A DNA stretch of 64,000 nt from Exaiptasia diaphana. Its lineage: Eukaryota; Cnidaria; Anthozoa; Actiniaria; Aiptasiidae. The stretch's first letter is position 1. Every line of letters starts with the position of its first letter. Below the pieces are notes generated by a model. That model was not told the origin of the DNA. It saw nothing but the letters and a program-made list of their open reading frames with translations, and ran no database searches. Position numbers and translations under genes: made by a program. Location: positions 45,444 through 109,443 of the forward strand of contig NW_018385166.1 in the NCBI RefSeq assembly GCF_001417965.1, written 5' to 3'. This document shows, piece after piece, positions 24,180-37,621 of the stretch.

Positions 24180-27100
24180 TCATTTAGGTTGGCATTTCTG
24201 AAGTTTAGAGACATGGACATAAATTTTTAGTGCAGGTCCTAGTTTAAGTGCCATTCCAGTCAAGACATCATTGCGTGACATCAACAGCAATGCTTTTCCA
24301 TCTATTTCCTGTAATAAAAAATAACATTAACTATTTACAGAAACAACAATGTTACTGAAGAGCATTAACTATGTACCTGATCTCCAAAGTTCTTGGCCTC
24401 TTGAGGAAAACCCACAGACTCTAAAAACTTCATAACATCAGCTACCTCCCATTTAGATGCATCAGCCATCATGTTTTTGTACTTGGCATCATGACTTTTA
24501 GATTGACTGCCTCTAGTGCCATCATCTACAGGTTATAAATGAATGATGAGTAACTTATGATTCAAACAGTGATAGCAAAAACTCATATAAAATTATTCAC
24601 AAGTTAAGCACCTTAGCCAGGATCTCAAACTTATCAAACTCTCAACTTATTGGTTATTTTGCCTTATCCCAGACCAATTTCTTTGATTTTGCATACCCTA
24701 CCCGAGACTAAAGGTACAAAGATAAATTATTTTAGCGCTGAAAGTGCAGCCTAGCAGATCTATACATTGTATGATCACAGGCAAAACTCCACCCTACCCC
24801 AGACAATGAGACTATACCCTATCCTAGACAAAAAACTGCCCTATCCCAGACAAAAGTACTACCCTATCCAAGACTTGGAGCTCCGAAAAAGGGACCCTAT
24901 CCTGTGGCACATACCCATATAGCAAATATAGGGGAGTACCCCCCACCCCCCCTCCCCCGGGATCATTAGGACCCCCTTCCAAGATAAATAGGTTCTAAAC
25001 CAAAATAACATTTAATGATCTGTCATTCCATGAGAAATCTAGTGCTATTGCATGTATTATAAGAAGGTTGTTCTCCTAGGTCATTCATGCTTGAGCACAT
25101 GAAACAGCTTGAATAGTTAAATGGTTTTTGAAATTTGTTCCAAAGCCTCCAATTTGGACTTGCAATTGGCAACCGGCAATTCAGATAGGAACTAATTGTA
25201 CAGACTTTGAATTAAGCCTGTGGAGTCCTCAAGGTTGGCCTTCAAACATAACATATTTTACAAACTGACCATGTAGACCATTTTTAGTATCAGCCATATC
25301 TGATAATGGTGCAGTTGGCATTGGTGGGGTGCATGGTGGTGTGGATTGAGACAACATTTCAAGTTCTCTTTGAACATTTTCAGCATCAACTAAAGAAAGT
25401 TAAATACAAAATGTTAGTTGGCCAGTTGGGTTGTTTGGAAATGCAACATATCATACCCTGTACATGCATGTCTTTGACTTCAACAGTTCTTTCTACTTCC
25501 ATGTCCTCTGTTTCATGACCATGCCCACTACAAGTACTGCCAGAAAATGATTGCTGCGAAGAGTCTCTTCTTTCTACTCGTATAGCTGTGACACCATTCA
25601 GCTCTTCTAGTGATGCTGGGTTGGTGGGGTGATTTTCACAATTATAGCAAATCCATTTTCCTGAATTAACACAACAATATTTATTTAAATGTTTTGTTTT
25701 TCTTTAGACTTTTGATGTCTGTAGTAGTTTGTCTTATATAGTGAGTACTGACCTGATGGCATGGTATCTAACGGTGGTACATGACACTGCATATGGTATC
25801 CTTTATCACAAGCATCACAGAACAATAAACTACCCTGAATAAAATATTTATATTTTATCTAATGCGTACATGTAAAACAAGCAGCAGAGTTTTATCAAGG
25901 AGTAAGTATGGCCATCTGATCATGTACAAATGACTGTACAAAACTCAAATAACAGTAAGTATACATCATGAAAGGTACTGATGACTAGTGGTTTTGCTAG
26001 TTTGGGTCAATGACGAGAGATTAAAGCGGAGACCATTACAAGTGTTTTTGGTACTGCTGAACACAAGTCAGTTGTTTCCAGCAGGTATCAATATGTATAG
26101 GCTAATGTTATATTAAGGTATGTGTGTCATCATTATATAGATGCTGCTGAAGACCATTGGTGCAATAGCTCATGATTGGTGTAATAGCTCATGAATTATT
26201 AATGGTTTTAAGATGTTATGACTATATAACACAGGTAATCAATGATGATAGCCATCACAACATGATTTTATAATACAAGTGAGGCCTTGTGATATTAGAT
26301 TATAATGATGAAAGTGATAATGCATGTGCCAAGAACATAAAATATATGAGGGTTCTGATAAGACATATTGAAAATAAGTAAAAAAAATAACTTACGGGGT
26401 CTCCACTATCATTACATATAACACATGTTTTACAGTCAATACATTGCCATGATGTTGCATCATCTCTAATCCTTGTTGTTAGATCTTGTGAATAATTCAT
26501 ACAACTTGGATGGGCTGAACCAAACAAATTATTAGATTCATACTTCATAGCGAAATTGCATACTATAAAAGGCCCTCTTATATTAATGACTTATTTATAC
26601 CTTTATTGCCACAATCTCTGCATATCAATAAATCTTCTTGTTCACCTTTCCTATTACACTCAGAAGTCTGCAGGCAAAAGTCACATACAGGTTCAGTAGT
26701 ACTCACTTCTCTCTCTGGACTCTGAAACAAGTTTAAAAATATATAGTAAAGTACTCATCACATCTATTTGGTTAATTAGTTAATAATGTGCCTCCTACAA
26801 AATAATAAAACCTCTCTTAGCCCAGGTAGGTATTGACCAATTTTCATACTCAGTAAGGCAAGAGAACAAGGATGGTTGTACTTAAATTCATTCAAGACTA
26901 CTGTAATTATGTTCAAAAAATTGCTATGCTCATTGGACCAGCACAAAACTAGTAGCATGTCATAACATGTCTGTTGATCATATTGAATTTAACACTGAAT
27001 CATTATCAATACAAAATTACACACTCTATAATATACTTTTAATTTCCAGCATTGAAGAGCAAACAATATATCTAGTCCACTATCCTTCAGCTATTTGATA

Positions 27101-29021
27101 ACATTTGCCCACACCAGACTTAAAAACATGAATTTTTACTTTATCCTCAACTGGTCAAGATTTGATTGCATTTCCTTTAACTGAATAACACATCATCAAC
27201 AAGGAAAAAGTGATAAAAATCTTGTTTACCAATTTATCCATGAGTTTACATATTCAATCTGTATTCAGCAACAAAAGGACAAGCCAATTTTGATATTAGT
27301 AAGTTGTATTCATGGTTGGTTGTAATTTGCATACTGCCTAGTGAATGTCTATTATTCATGACTTTGACATGCATTATTCATGTCATATCATAAGAGGTTT
27401 CCATGACTACACACTAAAATTTGACTTCCTTGGAATAAAACAAGTCTTGCTTTAGAACTAACAGAATTAGAAAAATATATAAGTAAATTAATTAATCTCT
27501 AGCAAATTATCCTAAATTGAACACCACAAGATAACAAATATATACAAATGACTAAGGGCTTTTTAAATGAAATATCCCATATTATTAGTACTGCTAAGAA
27601 TTGGAATGAACTGTCAGCCATATTATAAGCTATTTATAAGCTATTTATAAGCTATATATTCATATTCTGTGATTTGTTACAGTATTCATTCTGCTGAACA
27701 ACTTCTCCTTGCCATAATTGGTAGAAAGTCTCCCTCCACTGACTATTTCCTTGACAACTTGATTGTATTACATGATTGGATACTATGTTAGATCTCATAT
27801 GAGTGTGATACATGACTGCACAGTCACGTCACAGTTGCTGTAAGAATTCCCAGTGCTTTTTTCAGTGAGAACATGGCACTAATTTCTGTATTTCACAGTC
27901 ACACAAATCTATTACAAAAAACGTTGTCCTGAGAATTAGGGATTTAGAAAATTAGGAATACATTAAAAGAAAAAAGATCACCACTGAAGCTGAAAACTTT
28001 CTTTTGAATTTTCATTAATCCCTAAATAGAAAAAAAATTATTTCATAAATCTTATTTTAATTGTATGAGGAAGTGGCTGATCCCATTAAAGAGTGCTCAA
28101 TACACATAAAGTGTAGAGCTAGTTATATATATGATATCAAAGAGGCAAGATTTTGCTGTAACTCCGAGTTTCTTGCTATGCACTTATCAGACAGTATTTG
28201 ATGAGTGCGTAGCACGAAACTCGGAGTTACAGCAAAATCTTGCCTCTTTGATATCATATAAATCTTATTTTATTTATTCATTTATTTTTATTTATCTATT
28301 TATTTATCTATTTATTTATTTTTTGCTTGGGCAGAATTTTTGCATTTCTTGTTTGAAATATGTAGTATGCTACTATGTTCATATATTTCTATATTGGTAT
28401 GTGAGAATCTATAAAATGATAATTATCCAATGACATCAACAATGACATATTCATGACATCATTGACAACTACTAATGTATTGCTGATGACATCACACTAT
28501 GTGTTTTTGAAATATACAAGCTTACATTATCAGTGGTTACTGATTATTACCTCAGCTGCTTCAAGCAAACGATATAAACCATCGCCAACCATCCATATTC
28601 GTCCATTTTCTACATCATTATCAACTGCGAGTCTAATTTTTGATCTAATATTACCATAGTAAGGATGTTTTTCTTCGATGTAACGTTCAATATCATGTGT
28701 ACTAACTCCGTGACCACGATCAAGAACTCTGACTGCTTCTGTAACCCATCGACCAGCCCTTGACACCTTACCGGGCCCATGGGCTTTACTCCAACCGGCT
28801 GAATTTCTGTAAGATATTGCTCCTTTAAAGGATCTTCTCGTCACTATTTTTGCCTCCACAAGCGCTCGCAGGTCTTCTTCTGTTTCTTTTTCTGATACCC
28901 CATGGCATTTTTGCATGGTACGACAGATCCGTTCAAGATCAGGCCTTGATTTACGGCTTCTTAATAAATTGATGCATTCTAAGATCCAATTCATGTATTT
29001 TGGGCGTTTCTCTTCCGCCAT
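24180..29021 (-). CDS. SAMD1-like chromatin protein with KAT6-type double PHD finger
   Basis: Eight exons on the minus strand: 29021-28551, 26721-26601, about 26515-26398, 25833-25757, 25662-25456, 25389-25269, 24526-24379 and 24308-24180 (TGA). The product is about 465 aa. Domains: a winged helix at residues 7-80 ([29 protein letters not shown]), closest to SAMD1 and KAT6A; an H15-like winged helix at about 90-153 ([17 protein letters not shown]); a double PHD finger at about 168-268 with its zinc ligands present ([35 protein letters not shown]); and a C-terminal SAM domain ([26 protein letters not shown]) very like human SAMD1. In KAT6A/B the same N-terminal modules read DNA and acylated histone H3 ahead of a MYST acetyltransferase, which is absent here. 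Expected role: a nuclear CpG-DNA and histone reader with SAM-mediated oligomerisation (inference). It is head to head with TUT4/7. Confidence 0.9.
24650..24960 (+). repeat. CCCTATCCCAGAC-type interspersed repeat, copy 2
   Basis: It shares ordered blocks with 16440-16690: GACTAAAGGTACAAAG, ATTATTTTAGCGCTGAAAG, ATGATCACAGGCAAAACTCC, ACCCTACCCCAGACAATGAG and CAGACTTGGAGCTCC. It ends in a GGGGAGTACC and C-tract stretch near 24930-24960. It lies in an intron of the SAMD1-like gene, opposite to the gene's direction. Confidence 0.7.
28129..28260. repeat. Near-perfect palindromic hairpin element
   Basis: ATGATATCAAAGAGGCAAGA continues through TTTTGCTGTAACTCCGAGTTTC and is mirrored exactly by GAAACTCGGAGTTACAGC through to TATCAT. 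The arms are about 50 bp with an apparently error-free outer part and a short loop (ACTTATCAGACAGTATTTGA). The lack of divergence between the arms suggests recent insertion. It lies in intron 1 of the SAMD1-like gene. Confidence 0.8.
28266..28324. repeat. TTTA-type microsatellite
   Basis: An imperfect run of TTTA/TTTATC units sits directly beside the hairpin element. It is a simple repeat with no coding potential. Confidence 0.75.
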
Positions 29022-29559
29022 TTTTGTTGTCTAAAGGATTTGAGCAAATGATTGGAAAGTAATCAAGGTAAAACGACTACTACTTCATCACAAACACCAC
29101 GAAAGACACGGACGCTACTGTTTTGCATGAGTTCCTTCAGCAATGCGAAACTTCTCTCCTAACCGAAGACTTACGAATATGTTCCGAAACCTTAACGAAA
29201 TATTACGAATGTAAGCAGAAGACACGAAGTTCTAAATTTCCAGCGGACTCTCAAAAAAATGAATGCGTTAAAAAAATGGCGGCTAAAGATCGAATTGTTA
29301 GTTGAGGATTCCACTGTTTTGCTTCTGAAGGGCATGTTATACGTTGTATCAGAGATTAAAGAGGATCAATTCAGCTAAGACGTACCAGGAAAAACTATGT
29401 TTTTACTCTATTATGGTTTAAAACTACAGATTCTTAAAGAAAGTCTGGCGCTTCCGCTTAAGTTGGCTCGTCCAATGAAGTGTCAAAACAACATAGTGTT
29501 AACTAATTAGGAGTACAGGAAAAAACGCATATTAAAGTAATTCAAAAGAAGTTAAGAAA
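29022..29559. promoter_or_regulatory. Divergent intergenic region, SAMD1-like / TUT4/7
   Basis: 538 bp separate the divergent start codons, so both promoters lie here. No TATA box or named binding site stands out. A shared promoter is inferred from geometry. Confidence 0.4.
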
Positions 29560-32500
29560 ATGGAGGAAGGAGTTGTAAAAGAAGATAAACAAGGATCGCA
29601 AAACAGCTGCCCTTTAAATCCAGAATCACCTCACCAGATAAAGGTATTAAGCTTACTGTAGTATTTGAATATTCATTATTTATGCGGTTCTAAAGACTGA
29701 CATCTAAGTATTATTTTGTAGCAGAGTGGAGCTGCCTTAACATCTTCAAGAATTAATCAACTGCAAGAACAGCACTTCATTGTCAAGTCTAAGGTGAGAA
29801 GTTGCCAGGTTTATTTGTTTAATAAGAAATAAATTTAAGGTGTAATTAGTGGTTGAAATTTTTCATTAATAATATATTGGTTATTAAGTGTGTACAACTG
29901 ATTTCGAGAATCTTATCATATAAAGACAAAAAATCACAAAAATATTACTTACAATTGTTTATAAATTCAAAATAGATGAAAATATAGTTTTAAACTCATA
30001 TAATTGCACTGGTCAGGAGAATTTGTATTTTTTGAATATGTTATAGCCATTGCCCAATCAATGACCTACAATCGTTGACAAAAACCTTGGACCATTCCAG
30101 TGAATTTCCTCATTTTAAGCAACACCCGCAGACAATTTCATCCCCCCTGATCCCCTAAATGCAATGTTGTCATTNNTCANGTTACCATAGTACACAAGCA
30201 TCCAAAACAAGACCCAACATTGATGAAAGGGGGCTACGGGGGGAAAACTGTCAAAAAATAAAGGAGAAAAATGTTAGGCTGAAGGCAAATAATTGTACGG
30301 TCCAAGGTATTTTGGCAACGATTGTAGTTGATGTAGAAGTACATTCATTGATTAGTATTGATTGACATAAAGGGGTACTTCTTTGCATTAAAGAGACTTT
30401 AAAAACAGCAGTAATCAATGATTGATCATCAATTGAAAGGCCACAACACTTGTAGTTATTGTCCAAAAATTGACAACTATTATTCATGATCATGAATAAC
30501 AGTTGTCAAGCCACAGTATCTGACTGGGAAAAGTGATCAAGGTGGCTCTATTACCTTAGTTGTATTACAGAATAAAGAAACAAATGTGCATTTTTGGAAT
30601 TGTAAAAGGAGTTGTAACAAGTTACTTAATATGTTCACCATAGGAACCTGGAAAGTTTTACTGTAAAGTTTGCAATGTGACATTTGATAGTCTAAGTGAA
30701 GAGAAAGTAAAACAGCATATTGGTGGAAAATCACATAAGAAAAATGTCAAGGTACATTGTATTTGCTATAATACTACAATTTATGGTGCTTTATATCTCA
30801 GACTGGTGATTATGAATTAAAGGGCTTTATTGTCCTCTTACAAAATATCTATTGTACTCATCCTGTGGTTTCCTGTATATCAACAAAACAGAAAATATAT
30901 AAAATCATTTATGTATGCAGAGCAAGGGAATTCAAGTAACAATGAAAAGCATTGCAAACCCAACATCATGCCAAGTTCAAGCATTGGAGTTCATGTTGCA
31001 GTCTGTTGTTCAGAAGTATGCATTAACTCCTGAAGTTGACCTACCTTTGAGAACACAAATTTCACAAGAATTGACAGCATTTATACTATCTAAAATTCCA
31101 GGTACAAAAATTTTAATGCTGTATGTTATTGTTTGATGTATCTGTAGTACACCATGCATCTATTGATTCATAACATGATCTTAATGAAAAAATGGTTTTG
31201 ACAGGATGTAAACTCAGTGTATTTGGTTCATCATTAACATGTTTTGGATTCAAGTCTAGTGACATTAACTTGGATCTCACACTTCCTTCTGACAAGGTAA
31301 TAATAATGCTCCTGTAAATGGAAATGTTGGAAATCAGTGTAGGTCCTTAGTATTGGATTATTTTATTTAGATTACTGTTCCTCAAGCTCTTATTTCAATT
31401 AAAGAACTCCTTTTGGAAAATGGTGAGGATTTTTACTTTAAAGGTACTTCAAAGTGGTTATCTGTTAATAATAATGATAATTCATTTTTTTAGATAAATT
31501 TATTGAAGTTAAAGATGAGTTTGATCTTAGTATTCCACACGTCTTTTTCATTCATAAGCAATCGTAAGTATAGTTATCGTCTCTATTTTCTCTGTAGAAT
31601 AAACAGATTCAATGGATAATTCATCCTCTTTATTTGTTTCAGAGGACTTGCCTGCCGTCTTTGCTGTGGTAGTGGATTGGTAAGCGGTATATTGGTAATG
31701 TTTTTGAACAGTTTGAATTACTTTAATTAGCTTTTTTTTCATAATCATAACAGGCTTGTAGAACATCAATATTATTGAAGCATTACTCAGCCATTAATCC
31801 AATTGTGCACCCTCTTGTGGTGGGTTTTAGGTACTGGGCACAGGTGAGATCATATTTTTTTTCTGGGAGGTTCGAAATCTCATTGAAATGGTTGAACAAA
31901 CACAACAGAGCACAGACACATGTGAGATAAAATGGCACATGGTTTCTCAACCAATTCAAGAGCTTGTAATACACCACATACTATATATATATTAAATGAA
32001 GAAATTTAGACAGAATTATTAGTTCACAACATTTTGATTATTTTGTCCATGTCTAGTGTTGTAGTATTGACAGCAAAGATGGTGGATTAGCACCTTACTG
32101 CCTAGCTCTAATGGTCATACAGTTTCTTCAAAACACAACTCCTCCTGTTCTACCAATGATCAGCATTGAACAGGTACAAATGATACAATTCTACATGTAA
32201 ATGCAAATAAACTTAGTCATATCTGAACTTTTTTGTTAGTTTCAACATGGAGAAGTACCAAAATTCCATTCTAAAAATGCATCAACTTTGGGATTACTGT
32301 GGTTCAGTCTTTTTAGGTATGGCATGTACTTGATATGCAGCTACAATAATTTATCATGAACCTTCTCCTTTGATTGTAGCATGTTTCTTCCATTTGTTGT
32401 ATTGCTACCTACTTATACTAGCATAATTAAAACACATAATGACATTTTGTTTTAGGTATTATTGTTTGAATTTTCAACTGGATGAGTCAGTTATTTCAGT

Positions 32501-35500
32501 AAAAGTCAAGCAGCCTTACAGCAGAGAAGAAAGGAGATGGGGACATCGACGTTTTGCAATTGAAGGTAAATAAAATGTAAGAATGTATGTTGTACCGTTA
32601 AAGCAAGAAGACACTAAAAGAGTCTGTTTTATAGATCCATATATTACAAACCATAATGTGTCAACAGTGGGCAGTGATCGAGGTACGTTTTATTTGAGTT
32701 CAATTTGTATCAATATGACTGAATTTACAACTAACAGATTTTTTTTTGCACAGTCTTTGAGTATATAATAAATTGTCTGAACACATCATTCATTTACTAT
32801 GGATCAATTCCAAAGAAAAACAAAAAAGGTGAATGTACAGTCATGTTATCCAGTCATTACATGTAGTTCACTAATCAACCTCACTTATTCTAGGTTCTGG
32901 TGGGAGTGATGATGATGGTATCAACTTAGACCAAGGATTACAGTTAGCTGAACCCATATCAAGTACTTCTGATGGTGATGACATATTTCAGATGGATGAC
33001 CTTGATGGAGAGACTCTCACAGATAAGATGCAAAATCTTAGCGTGGTAAATAAAGGAGTCAAGATAGAGTATCAATTTAAAACAGAGATACTGTCTGGGG
33101 GTAAAAGACCTGAAGTACAGTGTCAATGCTGTAAAAAAGATGGTCATATTACAGCTAAATGCCCTGACCTTAAGAAACCAGTCCTAAAACCATTGCCATC
33201 ATTACCTACCAGCTACCTTGATATAGTGTCAAGAATTTGTGCTCAGACAAGAGGTAAATATGTTTATGCAATTTCACGATTTCAATGTCATTTGTAATAG
33301 AAGTCACTTTTTGCTGGTACATACCAGGTGAGGTTGCATTTGCTCCACAAGAGGTCAAGTTCAGGGAATCTGTATTATGGAATCTAGAGGACTATATTCA
33401 AGAAGTGTTTCCAGGTAGTGCAGTTATATTTAGAAGGATGTTATAGGGCTGCACATTAACAATCATATTTTGATAGATGCCAGACTACATCTGTTTGGTT
33501 CATCAATGAATGGTTTTGGATTTAAAGACAGTGATCTTGATATCTGTATGACTATTGAGGGTAAAAATAAAGATGACCTTGACTGTATCAGTATCATCAA
33601 AGACTTGGCTAAAAAACTCAAGCAACACCGGGACTGTTCCAATGTTTTTGCAATAACTACAGCAAAGGTAACATTATCAAAATTGGTGAAAAGTAACTAA
33701 TGCACAATTTAAATACCAGTGTATAACGTACCATAACCTTTCATTTCATTAAAAGGTGCCCATTGTCAAGTTCTATCTTCGAAGTGTTAAGAAGGAAGCA
33801 GATATAAGTCTGTACAATGTTCTTGCACTAGAAAACACCAAGATGTTGGCAACGTATGCTAAGATTGATGATAGGGTATCAGTATTGGGATACACTTTGA
33901 AACTCTTTGCGAAGGTAAGACCTGCTTATCGTTGATCAGGCTGGCATGGTTTTATTCTACATATTAGTACGTTTCCAAAAGAATATAAAATATTTAATTT
34001 TTGTGATATTTTTATAGTTGTGTGAAATTGGTGATGCTTCTAAAGGGAGTTTGTCTTCATATGCCTATATATTGATGCTTCTGCATTATTTACAAAAATG
34101 CTACGTCATTCCCATTTTACAAGAACTGTATGAAGGCGAAACAAAGCCATCGAAGATTATTGACAGTTGGAATTGTTGGTTCTTTGATGACCTGGTTAAC
34201 CTGGTATGTAAATTCTCTAGATACTATTTATATGACATGTCAAGACGGTCTGGTGACACCCTCGATGACAACCCTACAAACACAATTATTAACTATACTA
34301 CAACTGCTTTCATTCTTACTAATTAATTGGTTTACAGTCTAAGGTATGGACAGCTAAGAACAATGAAAGTATTGGTAGTCTGTGGATAGGATTTTTGCGA
34401 TACTACACCGAGACATTTGACTGGGAGCATGATGTAGTTTGCTGCAGAAGAACAAAAAAACTCACCAAATTTGAGAAAATGTGGACACGACACGTCTTTG
34501 CTATTGAAGGTTTGAACTTTATCATCACTATAGAATCTACCACGATCCACTAGTGTTGAATATCTATGATCAACTATTTCATACTAATTCCATTGGATGT
34601 TCATTGATAGATCCTTTTAATCTGGACCATAACCTTGGTGCAGGCATATCACGTAAGATGGCAAATTTCATCAAGACTGCATTAATGCGAGGTCGTCAAC
34701 GTTTTGGCATACCCCCTCGCATGCCTCTAGGGATGCCTTTCTTACATTACTTCTTCAACGTGGATTTCTTAACTGACGGTTTAGAAGCACCTAGTGATAG
34801 AACATGCCGTGTATGTGGGCACATTGGACACATTGCAAGAGAATGCCCTCGCCTGAAGAAGAATCGTAAAGACGAAAAAGTGGACAATGGCGAGAGATCC
34901 AAGCTGAGCAATCGACCATTTTCTGTACCCAATTTTACTCCAAGAAAACGAGCGACTACAGCGCCTGCTCACATGCGTGATCGATCTACTCCACCAGTAG
35001 TAACACAAGATACTGCTCAAGATAAATCATCTTCTCACCAGAAAAACACCATTGAATTGGTATCAAACAGTCCTCCAAAACTACAAACACCACCCCGACC
35101 ACCACACGCATATGGGTACGTACCTCTTGCATCGCCAGATCAATTCATGGCCAAACCTGTGATGATGCATTCCGCTTATCCTGGAACAAGCATAGCTTGG
35201 CCATCATCACCTCCTACCGAACATTCTGGTACAAGACAACGGAGTGTGTCTGAGAGTCATAGTCCTCCAGTTATCATACCTTTGGGAAGTCCTCCTAACG
35301 TATATAGAAGAGATATTCCCCTTTACCCGCATCAGTTGGGATCATCGCATCATATTGCATCGCTGCACCAGGTCGGCTCACCAAATTATCCATCATCTCC
35401 TCACAGCACAAGCCACCATACGACACAACCTGCAACATCGATACTCCATTCTGGCTCACCGCATAATATACAAACACCGCAACATGTGATTGGATCACCT

Positions 35501-37621
35501 CACCATCCAGGATCGCAACATGCTACATCACCACCAATGTATGCATCTTCATTGCCTTCTAAACTGCAACAGCTGCATTCTTCACAGAAATCAAGCTTCA
35601 TTCATAACCAACACATGGTCAGTTATATCAGGTTGTTGTTGTCTGTATGTTGAATGCGAAAATGTTATCCATTTCAATGAGCGATCATAATTATGTGCGT
35701 AATATTATCTGCGATGTTGTCCAATATAACTACTTATGAAACGTGCGTTATTATCTTGCAGACAGCTGATGAGTTTTTCAAAATGGTTCGAGAAGTCGAA
35801 AGCCAAGAAGTAGGTTTAGTTAAGCCACTGGAACTCAATGCCAGCAAAATTCCTGCTGAAGTACGTTGTTTGTAGTTACTTCTCTATATGAGTTTGGTTG
35901 CTTAATGCTTTTGTTGTATGGTTTACAGGCTGTCCCAAGTCACCCTGTCGTCAAGCCGATCCTGAGCTCACCGAAAACCGACGAAGAGCATAAACTCCTG
36001 TCCAACCTGGACAAGGTTCGTTCGTTGTGGGCAGGTGATGCACAATGTAAACCAGTAGATAGCAATCAGTCCACTTCAGGTTCGTGTGTTCTTGAAAACG
36101 TCACCTCCCTTGACAATAAAGATGGGCTTTTAGGAAATTCACCAGAAACTGCTCTTAAAAACAAGAATACGACACGACAAGATATTCTAGAACCAGCGCT
36201 ATTCGATGTTAAATCATTTCAGAAATCGCTTCCTGTGGACGACAAGAAGGAAAATGCACAACGTGAAGATAATCATGATGACAAAAAAGATGGTCGTTCA
36301 GGGAATCAACAAGAAACGTCTCTCAAAAACAAGAATACGACACGACAAGATATTCTAGAACCAGAGCTATTCGATCTTAAATCATATCAGAAAGCGTTCC
36401 CTTTGGACGACAAGAAGGAAAATGCACAACATAAAGATAAACAGGTTCAGAAAAACTCCAAAAGTGCTAAACGAGACACCCAAACCCTGGGTAAAACTGA
36501 CCAGTCCGAGGGTGAGGTCGAGGGACATGACGGTAGTCCAACCAAGAAGCCAAAACATGAAATACTTGACAAAATTAACCACACGCTTGATGAAACGCCA
36601 ACAAAGGACGAAAGTGGTCAAAGATCTGATAAAAAGAATCGTCAAAGACAAAGAATGAATGCAAAACGACGATCACAAAGAAAGAAAACTCCGGAACCAT
36701 CAGAACCAGTTGATTCTTTACAGCAATCTTCTGTTGGAAGTAAAGATAATGCAGCCATTACACCCACAAAAACGGACAAAAAAAACTGTAAATCAGAAAA
36801 GCAAGGCGTGGTTCTTAAAGATGGTGAAACAGTATGTAAATTCCAACAGAAACCACACGCAAAGAATACAAAAAGAAAAGAGGAAGGAGAACATGATATG
36901 AAGACCGTCGCCAAAACCCCACCCAAGACAGACAGACACGACCCGAAAGAGCAAAACGTATTAAGTGAATATAGAGGAGACTCTCTAAAATCTCCGTCCA
37001 AGGCAAATAAAAAGAATCCGAAAGGAAAAGAGCAAATCGTGGTAAGGGAAGGTGCTGGAGCTATCCCAAAATCTTGGCCAAAGACAGATAAACAGAACTC
37101 TAAAGAAAAAACCGCGACTGCTGAAGACAGTAGAGCTGTCACAAAACCTGCATCCAAGGCAGTCCAAGGAAAGGATATTAAAGGAAAAGAACAAAACGTA
37201 AGTGAAGATAGTATGGCTGACTCAAAATCTCCGCCTCAGAGACAGAGACCTAAAGGAAAAGAACATGACATGGTCAGCGAAGATAGCGGAGCTATTTCAG
37301 GATCTCATTCAAAGGGAGATAGAAAGAATTCTAAAGGAAAAGAACAAACCCACGCCACAAACACCTCCGCAAACGAAGATGTGAAGTATGGTAACAAAAG
37401 AAGAAATAAGAGTCGCAATCATCGAGGAAGGGGAAGAGGAAAAGCTGGTACTATGGATTATGAGTCATCAGATAAGAGTAAGTATGTGGAATTTCTATTC
37501 TTTAATTACTGAAGATAAACTATACAATTCTTAATCATTTTTTTATATTTATGTATTAAATAGTTGTTATTCACTTGCAGGTTTTACAGATAAGAAGAGT
37601 TCACTTGATGGTCCAACCTGA
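29560..37621 (+). CDS. Terminal uridylyltransferase, TUT4/TUT7 type
   Basis: About 24 exons keep frame from ATG 29560 to TGA 37619-37621, giving about 1,740 aa. Order: an N-terminal C2H2 finger (FYCKVCNVTF, HIGGKSHKKN); a first nucleotidyltransferase module whose metal site reads SSDINLDL and lacks the DxD pair, so it is probably inactive as in human TUT4/7; its PAP-associated part (HKQS, GGLAPYCLALMVIQFLQ); a CCHC knuckle (CQCCKKDGHITAKCP, near 33120); the catalytic module (LFGSSMNGFGFKDSDLDICM at 33490, third acid in EADISLYN); a second PAP-associated domain; and a second CCHC knuckle (CRVCGHIGHIARECP, near 34810). These enzymes add uridines to pre-let-7 and deadenylated mRNA in the cytoplasm. 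The tail is unusual: a Pro/Ser/His-rich stretch (35000-35620), then about 540 residues of charged repeats. Vertebrate relatives have a third knuckle, not seen here. Confidence 0.92.

Noticed and set aside
36382-37194. Several hydrophobic minus-strand frames, up to 171 aa
   Set aside because: They are antisense to the Lys/Glu-rich TUT tail; such coding sequence automatically gives Leu/Phe/Ser-rich antisense frames.
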